This document shows positions 50,953-58,858 of a DNA stretch of 64,000 nt, one piece after another. The DNA is from JACCYI01 sp963828075. Its GTDB lineage: Bacteria; Actinomycetota; Thermoleophilia; Solirubrobacterales; Solirubrobacteraceae. A program made the position numbers and the translations under genes. The number at the start of each line of letters is the position of its first letter. Position 1 is the first letter of the stretch. The stretch lies in NCBI GenBank assembly GCA_963828075.1, contig CAWHDH010000017.1:1054001-1118000 (forward strand), written 5' to 3'. Under the pieces are notes generated by a model. The model searched no databases. It was given only the letters and a program-made list of their open reading frames with translations, and was not told where the DNA came from.

Positions 50953-52017
50953 TCACCGGACTTGAGCGAGCACCTCCCGCGCGACCGCCGCGGCGGCATC
51001 GGGCCGGGCCAGCCGGGCGGACGCGCCGGCCATCGCCCCGAGCCGGCTGCGATCCGCCAGCAGCCCCCCGACCTCGCGGGCGAGCCGGTCCGGCGTGAGC
51101 TCGGCGTCGGGGATCACCACGGCGGCGCCCGCGCGCTCCATCCAGCGCGCGTTGGCGGTCTGGTGGTCGGCCGATGCGTGCGGATAGGGGACGAGCACGG
51201 CCGGGCGTTCGTACGCGGCGACCTCGAAGATCGACCCGCCGGCGCGCGCGACGACGAGGTCGGCGGCGAGCAGGGCGCGGCCGAACGGCTCGTAGTACGG
51301 CCGCAGGTCGTAGTGGGAGCCGGGCGCGACGAGATCGGCGAAGTCGCGGTGCCCTGAGAGGTGCAGGATGCGCATCCCCGCGCCCGCAAAGGCTTTCACG
51401 GCGGCCCGGTTGATCGAGCGGGCGCCCAGCGAGCCGCCGAACACCAGCACGCAGACGTCGTCATCGCGGAGGCCGAACTCGGCGCGCGCGGCGGCGCGAT
51501 CGATCTCGACCGGCGGGACCGGGCGGCCGGTGACGACGTAGCCCGGTCCCTCGCGACCGGCGATCGGGAACGCCAGGCACACCCGGGCCGCCCGCCGCGC
51601 GAGCAGCCGGTTGGAGAGGCCGAGGTGCGAGTCGGCCTCGGTCAGGACGATCGGGATGCGCCGTATGACCGCCGCCGCCCCGACCACCCCGGCCACGTAG
51701 CCGCCGCCGCCCAGGACGGCGTCGGCGCGCCGGCGCGCCAGGATCCGCCGCGCCTCGGCCACCGCGCCCGCGGCTCGCAGCACCGCCCGGGCCGCCTTGA
51801 GCGGGTTGGTGCGGCTGATGCCCTCGACGCGGATCGGGTCCAGCGGGTAGCCCGCGGCGGGCACCAGCTCCGCCTCGGCCCGCTCGCCGCCGACGAAGGA
51901 GACCTCGGCGCCCTCAGCCCGCAGCGCGTCGGCGACCGCGATCGCCGGGACCACGTGCCCCGCCGTCCCGCCCGCCGCGATCACGATCCGCGGCGCGGTC
52001 GCGCCGGCCGCGGTCAC
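50953..52017 (-). CDS. murG: UDP-GlcNAc--lipid I N-acetylglucosaminyltransferase
   Basis: 354 residues, GTG start. It makes lipid II by transferring GlcNAc to lipid I at the inner membrane face. AGGTAGHVVPAIAVADAL at the N-terminus is the first G-loop; VLVFGGSLGARSINRA and VARAGGSIFEVAAYERPAVLVPYPH bind the UDP-sugar. Its start lies 104 bp inside the open frame of ftsW, an unusually long overlap. It is followed by a pilin gene rather than murC. Confidence 0.95.
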   Translation of the reverse strand: MTAAGATAPRIVIAAGGTAGHVVPAIAVADALRAEGAEVSFVGGERAEAELVPAAGYPLDPIRVEGISRTNPLKAARAVLRAAGAVAEARRILARRRADAVLGGGGYVAGVVGAAAVIRRIPIVLTEADSHLGLSNRLLARRAARVCLAFPIAGREGPGYVVTGRPVPPVEIDRAAARAEFGLRDDDVCVLVFGGSLGARSINRAAVKAFAGAGMRILHLSGHRDFADLVAPGSHYDLRPYYEPFGRALLAADLVVARAGGSIFEVAAYERPAVLVPYPHASADHQTANARWMERAGAAVVIPDAELTPDRLAREVGGLLADRSRLGAMAGASARLARPDAAAAVAREVLAQVR

Positions 52018-53182
52018 CGCGCGGCCTCGAGACCGCGCGCAGGTGCGCCGACCCGCCGCCCGCGATGTTGAGCAGGATCCCCATCGAGCACAGCAGCACG
52101 ATCAGCGACGTCGAGCCCGACGAGATGAACGGCAGCGGCACCCCGGTGAGCGGGGCGAGGCCGAGGACGGCGTAGACGTTGAGCAGCGCTTGACACAGGA
52201 TCAGGGACGTGAGGCCGGTCGCCAGGAGCTTCGCGTAGGCGCCCTTCGCCGCCTTCGCGGTCCGCAGCCCGGCGTACGCGATCATGCCGTAGAGCGAGAG
52301 CAGGCAGCACACCCCGACCACGCCGAGCTCCTCGCCGATGACGGCCAGGATGAAGTCCGTGTGCGCCTCGGGCAGGTAGAAGATCTTCTGCACCGACTGG
52401 CCCGGGCCGAGCCCGAGCAGGCCCCCCGAGCCGAGCGCGATCTGTCCCTGCACGGCCTGGAAGCCGGACCCGCCGGCGTCCTCCCACGGGTTCAGGAACG
52501 CGGTCAGCCGCTCCCGGCGGTAGGGCTCCAGCAGCGCGAAGACCAGGACGACCACCGCGCCGGCCGCGGCGACGAGGGCAAGCTGGCGCAGCGGCACGCC
52601 GGCCGCCACGAGCATCGCCGCCATCGTGAAGCAGATGACCAGCGAGGTCCCGAGGTCGGGCTGCAGGAAGATCAGCAGGATCGCCGCGCCGCCCACCCCG
52701 ATCACCGGGCCGAGAACCCCCTTGAGATGGCGGGCCATCCGCGGCCGCGCGGCGATGACCGCCGCGACGTGCAGGACGAGGGCGAGCTTCATGACCTCGG
52801 AGGGCTGGAACTGGAGTGGGCCGGCGCCGATCCAGCGCCGGGCGCCGTTGATCTCGACGCCGATGCCCGGGATCAGGACCACGACCAGCATCGCGAACGC
52901 CGTCAGCAGCAGCAGCGGCGTCATGTTCCGGACCAGCTGGAGGCCGCGGCGCGCGAGCAGCTGCATGAGGACAAGGCCGGCGCCGCCGTACACGAGGTAC
53001 TTCACGAGGTAGGCGGTCCCGTCGCCCTGGCCCTCGAGCAGGGTCCGCGCCGACGACGCCGAGTAGACCATCACGGCGCCGCCCGCGAGCAGGCAGAACG
53101 TCGCGGTCAGCAGGAGGCGGTGCTCGAGGGGCTGGGACTTGGAGCGCCGCGACCGCGGGCTCGGTGGTGCGTCGGAGGCCAT
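51914..53182 (-). CDS. ftsW: Lipid II flippase/peptidoglycan polymerase FtsW
   Basis: 422 residues with about ten transmembrane helices of the SEDS family. NGARRWIGAGPLQFQPSEVMKLAL carries the conserved acidic/basic pocket, NPWEDAGGSGFQAVQGQIALGSGGLLGLGPGQS is the long outer loop and PFISSGSTSLI the last helix. The final 35 or so residues are Arg/Asp-rich and are read out of frame through the start of murG; a one-base shift there would give a stop at the GTGA before murG, so the true C-terminus may be shorter. It is essential for septal wall synthesis with FtsI. Confidence 0.93.
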   Translation of the reverse strand: MASDAPPSPRSRRSKSQPLEHRLLLTATFCLLAGGAVMVYSASSARTLLEGQGDGTAYLVKYLVYGGAGLVLMQLLARRGLQLVRNMTPLLLLTAFAMLVVVLIPGIGVEINGARRWIGAGPLQFQPSEVMKLALVLHVAAVIAARPRMARHLKGVLGPVIGVGGAAILLIFLQPDLGTSLVICFTMAAMLVAAGVPLRQLALVAAAGAVVVLVFALLEPYRRERLTAFLNPWEDAGGSGFQAVQGQIALGSGGLLGLGPGQSVQKIFYLPEAHTDFILAVIGEELGVVGVCCLLSLYGMIAYAGLRTAKAAKGAYAKLLATGLTSLILCQALLNVYAVLGLAPLTGVPLPFISSGSTSLIVLLCSMGILLNIAGGGSAHLRAVSRPRGDRGRRDRAADRDRGGRDGGARGPGDRGRRRAAG

Positions 53183-53201
53183 CAGACGGGCTTTCGACGT
53201 C

Positions 53202-54557
53202 TCAGGCCGCGCCCCTGGTCACGAGGTCGCGGAAGTGCGCGCCGCGCTCCTCGAAGGACGCGTACTGGTCATAGGAGGCGCACGCCGGCGAGAGCAGCAC
53301 GACGTCGCCGGGGCGCGCCGCCGCGCGGGCGTGGGCGACCGCGCGCTCGAGGTCGCCGGACTCGTGCAGCGCCACGCCGGTGGGCGCGAGCGCTGCCGCG
53401 ATGGCGGGCGCGTCCTCGCCGATCAGGTAGACGGCGCGGCAGCGCCCGCCGACGGGTGCCTCGAGCGGTCCGTAGTCCGAGCCCTTGCCGCGGCCGCCGA
53501 GGATCGCGTGGACGCCACCGGCGAACGAGGAGATGCCGACGACGGCCGAGGCGACGTTGGTGGCCTTGGAGTCGTTGACGTAGAGCACCCCGTCGACCGT
53601 GGCGACCTCCTCGAGCCGGTGCGGGACGCCCGCGAAGCTCTCGAGACCGGCCTGCACGGCGTCGGCTTCGACCCCCCGGGCCAGGCACGCGGCGGCCGCG
53701 GCCATGGCGTTCTCGCGGTTGTGCACGCCGCGGAGGCGGATCGCGTCGGTCCTGACCAGCTCCGTTCCGCGCCACCACAGGCGGCCGTCGCGGTCCTGGA
53801 GGTCGGCGTCCGGCGCGCGGCCGAAGCGCACGCGCCGGGCCGCGCCGCCGAGGTCCTCGAATCCCGGCCCCGCCGGCGCCACGGCGATCGCGCGCGCCGG
53901 CTGCCGTGCGAAGACGCGCAGCTTGGCCGCGCGGTAGGCCTCGAGCGTTCCGTGGCGGTCGAGGTGGTCCTCGGTGACGTTGAGCAGCACCGCCGCGTCG
54001 GGGGCGAACGACTCGGTGTCCTCGAGCTGGAACGACGATGCCTCGCACACCACCACGGCGGCCGGATCCACCTCGCCGGCGAGCGAGGTCAGCGCCGTCC
54101 CGACGTTGCCGGCCACCGCCACCGGCAGCCCCGCCACGCGGTGCACGTGGCCGATGAGCTCGGTGGTGGTCGTCTTCCCGTTCGAGCCCGTGACCGCGAT
54201 GCACGGGTTGGCCAGCAGGCGCCACCCCACCTCGATCTCGCCGAGCACGGGCACCCGCTGGTCACGCGCCGCGGCGACGACGGGCGCCTCCTTGGGAACC
54301 CCCGGGCTCTTGCCCAGCCAGCCGGCGCCCGCCAGCAGGTCCAGACCGTCGGTCTGCGGCCAGACGGCGACGCCGGCGGCCTCGAGCGTCGCACGAGCCT
54401 CGTCCGCGACCGCGCCGGCATCGCAACCGACCACCTCGATCCCGCGGGCCCGCAGCGCGACGGCGGCGGCGACGCCCGAGCGCGCCAGGCCGACGATCAG
54501 GCACGGGCCCGCCGGGAGCGGCGGGCGATCGGGCACGGCGCGGCCGAGGGGGTCCAT
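53202..54557 (-). CDS. murD: UDP-N-acetylmuramoylalanine--D-glutamate ligase
   Basis: 451 residues from the ATG at 54557. It adds D-glutamate to UDP-MurNAc-L-Ala. IVGLARSGVAAA near the N-terminus binds the sugar, AVTGSNGKTTTTELIGHV is the ATP loop and YVNDSKATNVASAVVG plus LLSPACASYDQYASFEERG are MurD signatures. It is normally directly after mraY, but here an alkyltransferase-like gene lies between them. ftsW follows 19 bp downstream. Confidence 0.96.
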   Translation of the reverse strand: MDPLGRAVPDRPPLPAGPCLIVGLARSGVAAAVALRARGIEVVGCDAGAVADEARATLEAAGVAVWPQTDGLDLLAGAGWLGKSPGVPKEAPVVAAARDQRVPVLGEIEVGWRLLANPCIAVTGSNGKTTTTELIGHVHRVAGLPVAVAGNVGTALTSLAGEVDPAAVVVCEASSFQLEDTESFAPDAAVLLNVTEDHLDRHGTLEAYRAAKLRVFARQPARAIAVAPAGPGFEDLGGAARRVRFGRAPDADLQDRDGRLWWRGTELVRTDAIRLRGVHNRENAMAAAAACLARGVEADAVQAGLESFAGVPHRLEEVATVDGVLYVNDSKATNVASAVVGISSFAGGVHAILGGRGKGSDYGPLEAPVGGRCRAVYLIGEDAPAIAAALAPTGVALHESGDLERAVAHARAAARPGDVVLLSPACASYDQYASFEERGAHFRDLVTRGAA

Positions 54558-54610
54558 CTGCGCATTGAACGGGACTCGCCGGACGGCGGCCGCCCTGGCG
54601 CGCACGCGGC

Positions 54611-54916
54611 TCAGGCCGCGACCGGCGCGCCGAACCGCACCCGCGCCTCCGGGTTCGCCTTGCCGCCGTCGAACTCGAGCCCCTCCTCCTCGAGCCGGCG
54701 GCGGACCTCGGCCGGGTCCCCGAGGGCGGTGCCGCCGACCGTCCCGTCGGACTTCAGGACGCGGTGCACGCCGTCCATCGGTGTGCGGATGAACCGCTGG
54801 TTGAGCGTGCGGGCGTGGATGTCGGTCCCGCCGGCCGCGCGGGCGACGTCGCCGTAGCTCGCCCAGCTCCCGGGTGGAACGGCGGCGAGGATGTCGGGGA
54901 GCTTTTCGGGGTCCAT
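54611..54916 (-). CDS. Alkyltransferase-like protein (MGMT family without the active cysteine)
   Basis: 101 residues, ATG with AGGAGG 5 bp upstream, an excellent ribosome binding site. The DNA-binding domain of O6-alkylguanine-DNA alkyltransferases is recognised from VPPGSWASYGDVARAAGGTD and RTLNQRFIRTPMDGVHRVL. The PCHRV active site of repair enzymes reads DGVHRV, with Val50 in place of the cysteine, as in non-catalytic ATL proteins that flag alkylated guanines for nucleotide excision repair. It sits alone between mraY and murD. Three 11-bp spaced repeats lie 90-115 bp upstream and suggest its own activator-controlled promoter. Confidence 0.88.
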   Translation of the reverse strand: MDPEKLPDILAAVPPGSWASYGDVARAAGGTDIHARTLNQRFIRTPMDGVHRVLKSDGTVGGTALGDPAEVRRRLEEEGLEFDGGKANPEARVRFGAPVAA

Positions 54917-55002
54917 GAGGTCCTCCTGAGGGACACGCGGTGGATGGAGCCCGCGACGCTATGCCCAATCAGTCGCCCGCACGGCCGGCGCGCGTGAATC
55001 CG

Positions 55003-55031
55003 TACAGAGAATTCACAGAGCCGGCACAGAG
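55003..55031 (-). repeat. Three direct repeats at 11-bp spacing upstream of the alkyltransferase-like gene
   Basis: On the plus strand TACAGAG (55003-55009), CACAGAG (55014-55020) and CACAGAG (55025-55031) recur every 11 bp; on the minus strand they read CTCTGT(G/A). Eleven-base periodicity is the pattern of tandem OmpR/PhoB-type response-regulator sites. A -10-like TAGCGT (54961-54956) lies downstream, without a -35. Confidence 0.5.
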
Positions 55032-55046
55032 CCGGCGTCCCCGTAC

Positions 55047-56015
55047 TCAGTTCGGCAGCGTCGACTGGTAGATCGTGAACCCGATCGCGCTGCAGACCGC
55101 GGCGACGATCCAGAACCGCAGGATGATCTTGGTCTCCGACCACGCCTGCAGCTCGAAGTGGTGGTGGATCGGGGCCATCAGGAACACGCGCTTGCGGAAG
55201 GTCTGGAACGAGAAGACCTGGATGAGCACGGAGAGCGCCTCGATCACGAAGATGCCGCCGAGCACGATCAGCAGCGCCTCGGTCTTGGTCATCACCGCCA
55301 GCGCGGCGACCGCGCCGCCGAGGCCGAGCGATCCGGTGTCGCCCATGAAGATCGACGCCGGGAACGAGTTGAACCACAGGAAGCCGACGCACCCGCCGAC
55401 GAAGCACGCCGCCACGAGCGCCAGCGCGTCCTGCCCCGTCGTGAACGTGATCCCGATGTACGCGAGCAGGACGATCGCGACCGAGCCGGCCGCGAGCCCG
55501 TCGAGGCCGTCGGTCAGGTTCACCGCCGACGTCGTCCCCGCCACCACGAGGTAGATGAAGACGGGATAGAGGTAGCCCAGGTCGATCTGGGCGTCGACGA
55601 TGCGCAGCTTCAGCGTGTCGGGCAGCTCGGCCATCCGCGTGGCCACGAGCCACAGCCCGACCGAGATCCCCATCGTCACCACCAGCTTGGTCCGGCCGCG
55701 GAGCCCGAGCGACCGCTTCTTGACGAGCTTCGTGTAGTCGTCGGCGAAGCCGAGCAGCGCGCACGCCAGCGCGACGACGAACACGCCCATGGCGCGCTCG
55801 TCGCCGTTCCAGAGCAGCAGGAACGGGACGGCGATGGCGGCGAAGATGATGATCCCGCCCATCGTCGGCGTGCCCGCCTTGGCGTGGTGCTCCTGCGGGC
55901 CGTCCTCGCGGATGTGCTGGCCGAACTCGCGGTCGCGCAGGAAGGAGATGAACTTGGGCGACAGGAACACGCAGATGAGCAGCGAGGCCGTGCCCGCGAT
56001 GAGGACCTCCCCCAT
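55047..56015 (-). CDS. mraY: Phospho-N-acetylmuramoyl-pentapeptide transferase
   Basis: 322 residues with ten transmembrane helices. It transfers phospho-MurNAc-pentapeptide to undecaprenyl phosphate, giving lipid I. GFADDYTKLVKKRSLGLRG, NLTDGLDGLAAGS, WFNSFPASIFMGDTGSLGLG and PIHHHFELQ are the family's catalytic and nucleotide motifs, all intact. Its start overlaps the murF stop by one base (TGATG). The open frame runs far upstream through murF and murE only by chance. Confidence 0.97.
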   Translation of the reverse strand: MGEVLIAGTASLLICVFLSPKFISFLRDREFGQHIREDGPQEHHAKAGTPTMGGIIIFAAIAVPFLLLWNGDERAMGVFVVALACALLGFADDYTKLVKKRSLGLRGRTKLVVTMGISVGLWLVATRMAELPDTLKLRIVDAQIDLGYLYPVFIYLVVAGTTSAVNLTDGLDGLAAGSVAIVLLAYIGITFTTGQDALALVAACFVGGCVGFLWFNSFPASIFMGDTGSLGLGGAVAALAVMTKTEALLIVLGGIFVIEALSVLIQVFSFQTFRKRVFLMAPIHHHFELQAWSETKIILRFWIVAAVCSAIGFTIYQSTLPN

Positions 56016-57379
56016 CAGTGCCGGCCCTCGCCGTCGGGCTCGGACTCCGACGCCGCCGCGGTCAGCGCGTCGGCGACCGCCCACAGGCCGACGCCGTTGG
56101 AGGCCTTGACGAGCACGACGTCCCCCGGCTCGACCAGCTCGCCGGCGAGCGCGGCGGCCTCGGCGGCGTCGGCGACCGCGTGGGCGTCGCCGGAGGTGAA
56201 CGTGTCGAGCATCGCCGCCGCCCGCGGGCCGACCGTCACCAGCAGCTCGACGCCCGAATCCGCTGCATAGGCGCCGATCTCGCGGTGCAGGTCGAGCTCG
56301 GCGGGCCCGAGCTCGAGCATGTCGCCGAGGACCGCCACGCGGCGACCGGCAGGAGCTTCCGTGGCGAGTTCGTCGAGGGCGGCGCGCATGGACGGCGGGC
56401 TGGCGTTGTAGCAGTCGTTGATGACGACCGCCCCGCCAGGGAGGGTCACGCGCTGGCCGCGCAGCGGCGAGAACGCGACCTCGATCCGCCCCGACGGCCG
56501 CACCCCGACGGCGCGCGCCGCGGCGAGCGCCGCGAGCGCGTTCATGAGCTGCGGCCCGGTCGTGAACGGCAGCTCGAGCTCGACCGTCTCGTCGCCCACG
56601 CGCGCAAGCCGGCCGGGCTGCTCCCAGGCGACGTCGGCGGCCGAGCCGCCGAAGGTGACGACCCGCAGCCCGTCCCGGATCAGCGGCGCGAGCAGCGGCT
56701 CGTCGTGCGGCAGCACGGCCGTCGCGCCGTCGCGCATGCCCTCGAGCAGCTCGCCCTTGGCGCGCGCGATCCCCTCCAGTGAGCCGAGCTGCTCGAGGTG
56801 GACCGGGCCGATGTTGGTGATGACGCCGACGTCCGGCTCGCAGATCTCGGTCAGCTCGGCGATCTGCCCGGCGCCGCGCATCGCCAGCTCGAGGACGAGG
56901 ACCTCGGTGCCCGCCGGCGCGGCGAGCAGCTCGAGCGGCAGCCCGATCTCCGTGTTGAAGTTCGCGCGGCTGGCCGCCACCGAGCGCGACGGGCCGACCA
57001 TCGCCGCGATCAGGTCCTTCGTCGAGGTCTTGCCGACCGAGCCGGTCACGCCGATCACCGCCGCCCCGAGCTCCCGGCGCCAGGCGCGCGCCAGCGCGTG
57101 CAGGGCGAGCAGCGGATCGCCCGCGGTCAGCAGGGCGCCGTCGCCCAGCACCTTGCCCGCCCACTCCGGCGCGACGAGCGCCCCCCACGCGCCGCCCTCG
57201 AGCGCCGCCGCCGCGAACGCCCCGCCGTCGGTGTTCTCGCCGCGCAGCCCGATGAAGAGGTCGCCGGGACCCGCCGATCGCGAGTCGATGACCGCGCGGA
57301 CCGGCCCTCCGTCCGGCCCGGAGCGCACGAGCTCTGCACCGGCTGCGGCCGCGACCCGCTGGGCGTCCCAGTCGCGCAT
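56015..57379 (-). CDS. murF: UDP-N-acetylmuramoyl-tripeptide--D-alanyl-D-alanine ligase
   Basis: 454 residues. It adds D-Ala-D-Ala to complete the pentapeptide. An N-terminal UDP-binding domain (SRSAGPGDLFIGLRGENTDG) is followed by the ATP loop GVTGSVGKTSTKD, NIGPVHLEQLGS and NDCYNASPPSMRAALDEL of the substrate pocket. It follows murE by 6 bp and precedes mraY. Confidence 0.96.
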   Translation of the reverse strand: MRDWDAQRVAAAAGAELVRSGPDGGPVRAVIDSRSAGPGDLFIGLRGENTDGGAFAAAALEGGAWGALVAPEWAGKVLGDGALLTAGDPLLALHALARAWRRELGAAVIGVTGSVGKTSTKDLIAAMVGPSRSVAASRANFNTEIGLPLELLAAPAGTEVLVLELAMRGAGQIAELTEICEPDVGVITNIGPVHLEQLGSLEGIARAKGELLEGMRDGATAVLPHDEPLLAPLIRDGLRVVTFGGSAADVAWEQPGRLARVGDETVELELPFTTGPQLMNALAALAAARAVGVRPSGRIEVAFSPLRGQRVTLPGGAVVINDCYNASPPSMRAALDELATEAPAGRRVAVLGDMLELGPAELDLHREIGAYAADSGVELLVTVGPRAAAMLDTFTSGDAHAVADAAEAAALAGELVEPGDVVLVKASNGVGLWAVADALTAAASESEPDGEGRH

Positions 57380-57385
57380 CTCGGA

Positions 57386-58837
57386 TCAGGCGCGCACCGC
57401 GCGCAGCGCCTCGCGGGCGACGGTGACGTCGTCGAAGGGCTCCTTGCGGCCGCCGGCGAACTCCTGCCCCTGCTCGTGGCCCTTGCCGGCGACGATCACC
57501 ACGTCGCCCGGCTCGGCGAGCTCGACGGCCCGGGCGATGGCGCGGCGCCGGTCGGCGTCGCTCTCGAGCGCGTCGTCGGCGTGCGGGCCGACCCCGGCGA
57601 GGATCTCGGCGATGATCCGCTCGGGCGGCTCGGAGCGCGGGTTGTCCGACGTGACGATGGTGCGGTCGGCAAGGCGGACCGCGATCGCGCCCATGAGCGG
57701 GCGCTTGCCGCGGTCGCGGTCCCCGCCGCAGCCGAAGACGCAGATCACGCGCCCGGAGCGGTCGCCCGCCAGCTCGCGCGCCGCCAGCAGTACGTTCTCG
57801 AGCGAGTCGGGGGTGTGCGCGTAGTCCACCAGGACGGCGAACTCGAGCCCCTCCTCGACCGGCTCGAAGCGACCGGGGACCCGCCCGGCCTCGGGCAGCG
57901 CGCGGACGATCACGTCGTCCTCGACGCCGAGGGCCCGGACGGCGGCGACCGCCCCGAGCACGTTGGCGACGTTGAAGCGGCCCGGCAGCGGGGAGCGGAC
58001 GTCCAGGCGGGCACCCTCGGGCGTGCGCACGCGGAACTCCGAGCCGGCGAAGCCGGTCCGGACGTGGCTGGCGACGTAGTCGGCGTCGGCGTCGAGCGCG
58101 AACGTGACCGTTCCGGGCAGTTCCTCGGCGAGGCGGCGCCCGTACGCATCGTCGGCGTTGGCGATCCGCACCCCGGGGGGCCCGGGCGTGCCGGTGAACA
58201 GGCGCCGCTTGGCCTGGAAGTAGTCCTCCATCGTCGGATGGAAGTCGAGATGGTCCTGCGTGAGGTTCGTGAACAGCGCGACGGCGAAGTGGATGCCGTC
58301 GACCCGGCGCAGGTCGAGGGCGTGCGAGGACACCTCCATGGCGCACGCCTGGTCGCCCGCGTCGAGCATCGCGCACAGGACCGGCTGCAGGTCGATCGCC
58401 TCCGGCGTGGTCCGCTCCGTCTCGGTCTCGACGCCGCCGATCACCGACTTCACCGTGCCCAGCAACCCGCACGGACGACCCGCCGCCTCGAGCAGCGCCC
58501 GGACCAGGAACGCGGTCGTGGTCTTGCCGTTGGTCCCGGTGATGCCGACGACCGGCAGCCTGGCGCTGGGATCGCCGCAGAAGCGCGCGGCGGCGGTCGC
58601 CATCGCGGCGCGGACGTCCTCGACGAGGACCTCCGGGACACCCAGCCCGAGCGGGCGGTCGACCACGAGCGCGGCCGCTCCGCGATCGATCGCGTCCTGC
58701 GCGAACTCGTGCCCATCGCGGGTGAACCCCGGCACGCAGAAGAACAGGGTCCCCGGCTCGACACGGCGGTTGTCGTAGGCCAGGCCGCGGATCTCCACGT
58801 CCCCGGCCGCTTCGCCGAGGAGATCGCGAAGGAACAT
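57386..58837 (-). CDS. murE: UDP-MurNAc-tripeptide synthetase, meso-diaminopimelate type
   Basis: 483 residues. It adds the third residue of the stem peptide. The ATP loop is GITGTNGKTTTAFL and the DNPR sequence in TSDNPRSEPPERII is diagnostic of enzymes using meso-diaminopimelate rather than lysine, so the wall is predicted to be of the A1-gamma type. MEVSSHALDLRRVDGI and HTPDSLENVL are other signatures. It would normally follow ftsI; here five non-dcw genes lie between them. Confidence 0.96.
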   Translation of the reverse strand: MFLRDLLGEAAGDVEIRGLAYDNRRVEPGTLFFCVPGFTRDGHEFAQDAIDRGAAALVVDRPLGLGVPEVLVEDVRAAMATAAARFCGDPSARLPVVGITGTNGKTTTAFLVRALLEAAGRPCGLLGTVKSVIGGVETETERTTPEAIDLQPVLCAMLDAGDQACAMEVSSHALDLRRVDGIHFAVALFTNLTQDHLDFHPTMEDYFQAKRRLFTGTPGPPGVRIANADDAYGRRLAEELPGTVTFALDADADYVASHVRTGFAGSEFRVRTPEGARLDVRSPLPGRFNVANVLGAVAAVRALGVEDDVIVRALPEAGRVPGRFEPVEEGLEFAVLVDYAHTPDSLENVLLAARELAGDRSGRVICVFGCGGDRDRGKRPLMGAIAVRLADRTIVTSDNPRSEPPERIIAEILAGVGPHADDALESDADRRRAIARAVELAEPGDVVIVAGKGHEQGQEFAGGRKEPFDDVTVAREALRAVRA

Positions 58838-58858
58838 GGCCGCGGAGTCTATGAGTCG

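Noticed and set aside
54558..54968. N-terminal extension of murD over the alkyltransferase-like gene
   Set aside because: The extra residues are out-of-frame with the alkyltransferase-like protein and unlike MurD; the ATG at 54557 fits the family.
55014..55035. Start of a tandem repeat array (CACAGAGCCGG twice)
   Set aside because: Only two perfect copies exist; with the third, degenerate copy they are better explained as spaced regulator sites than as a satellite or CRISPR-like array.
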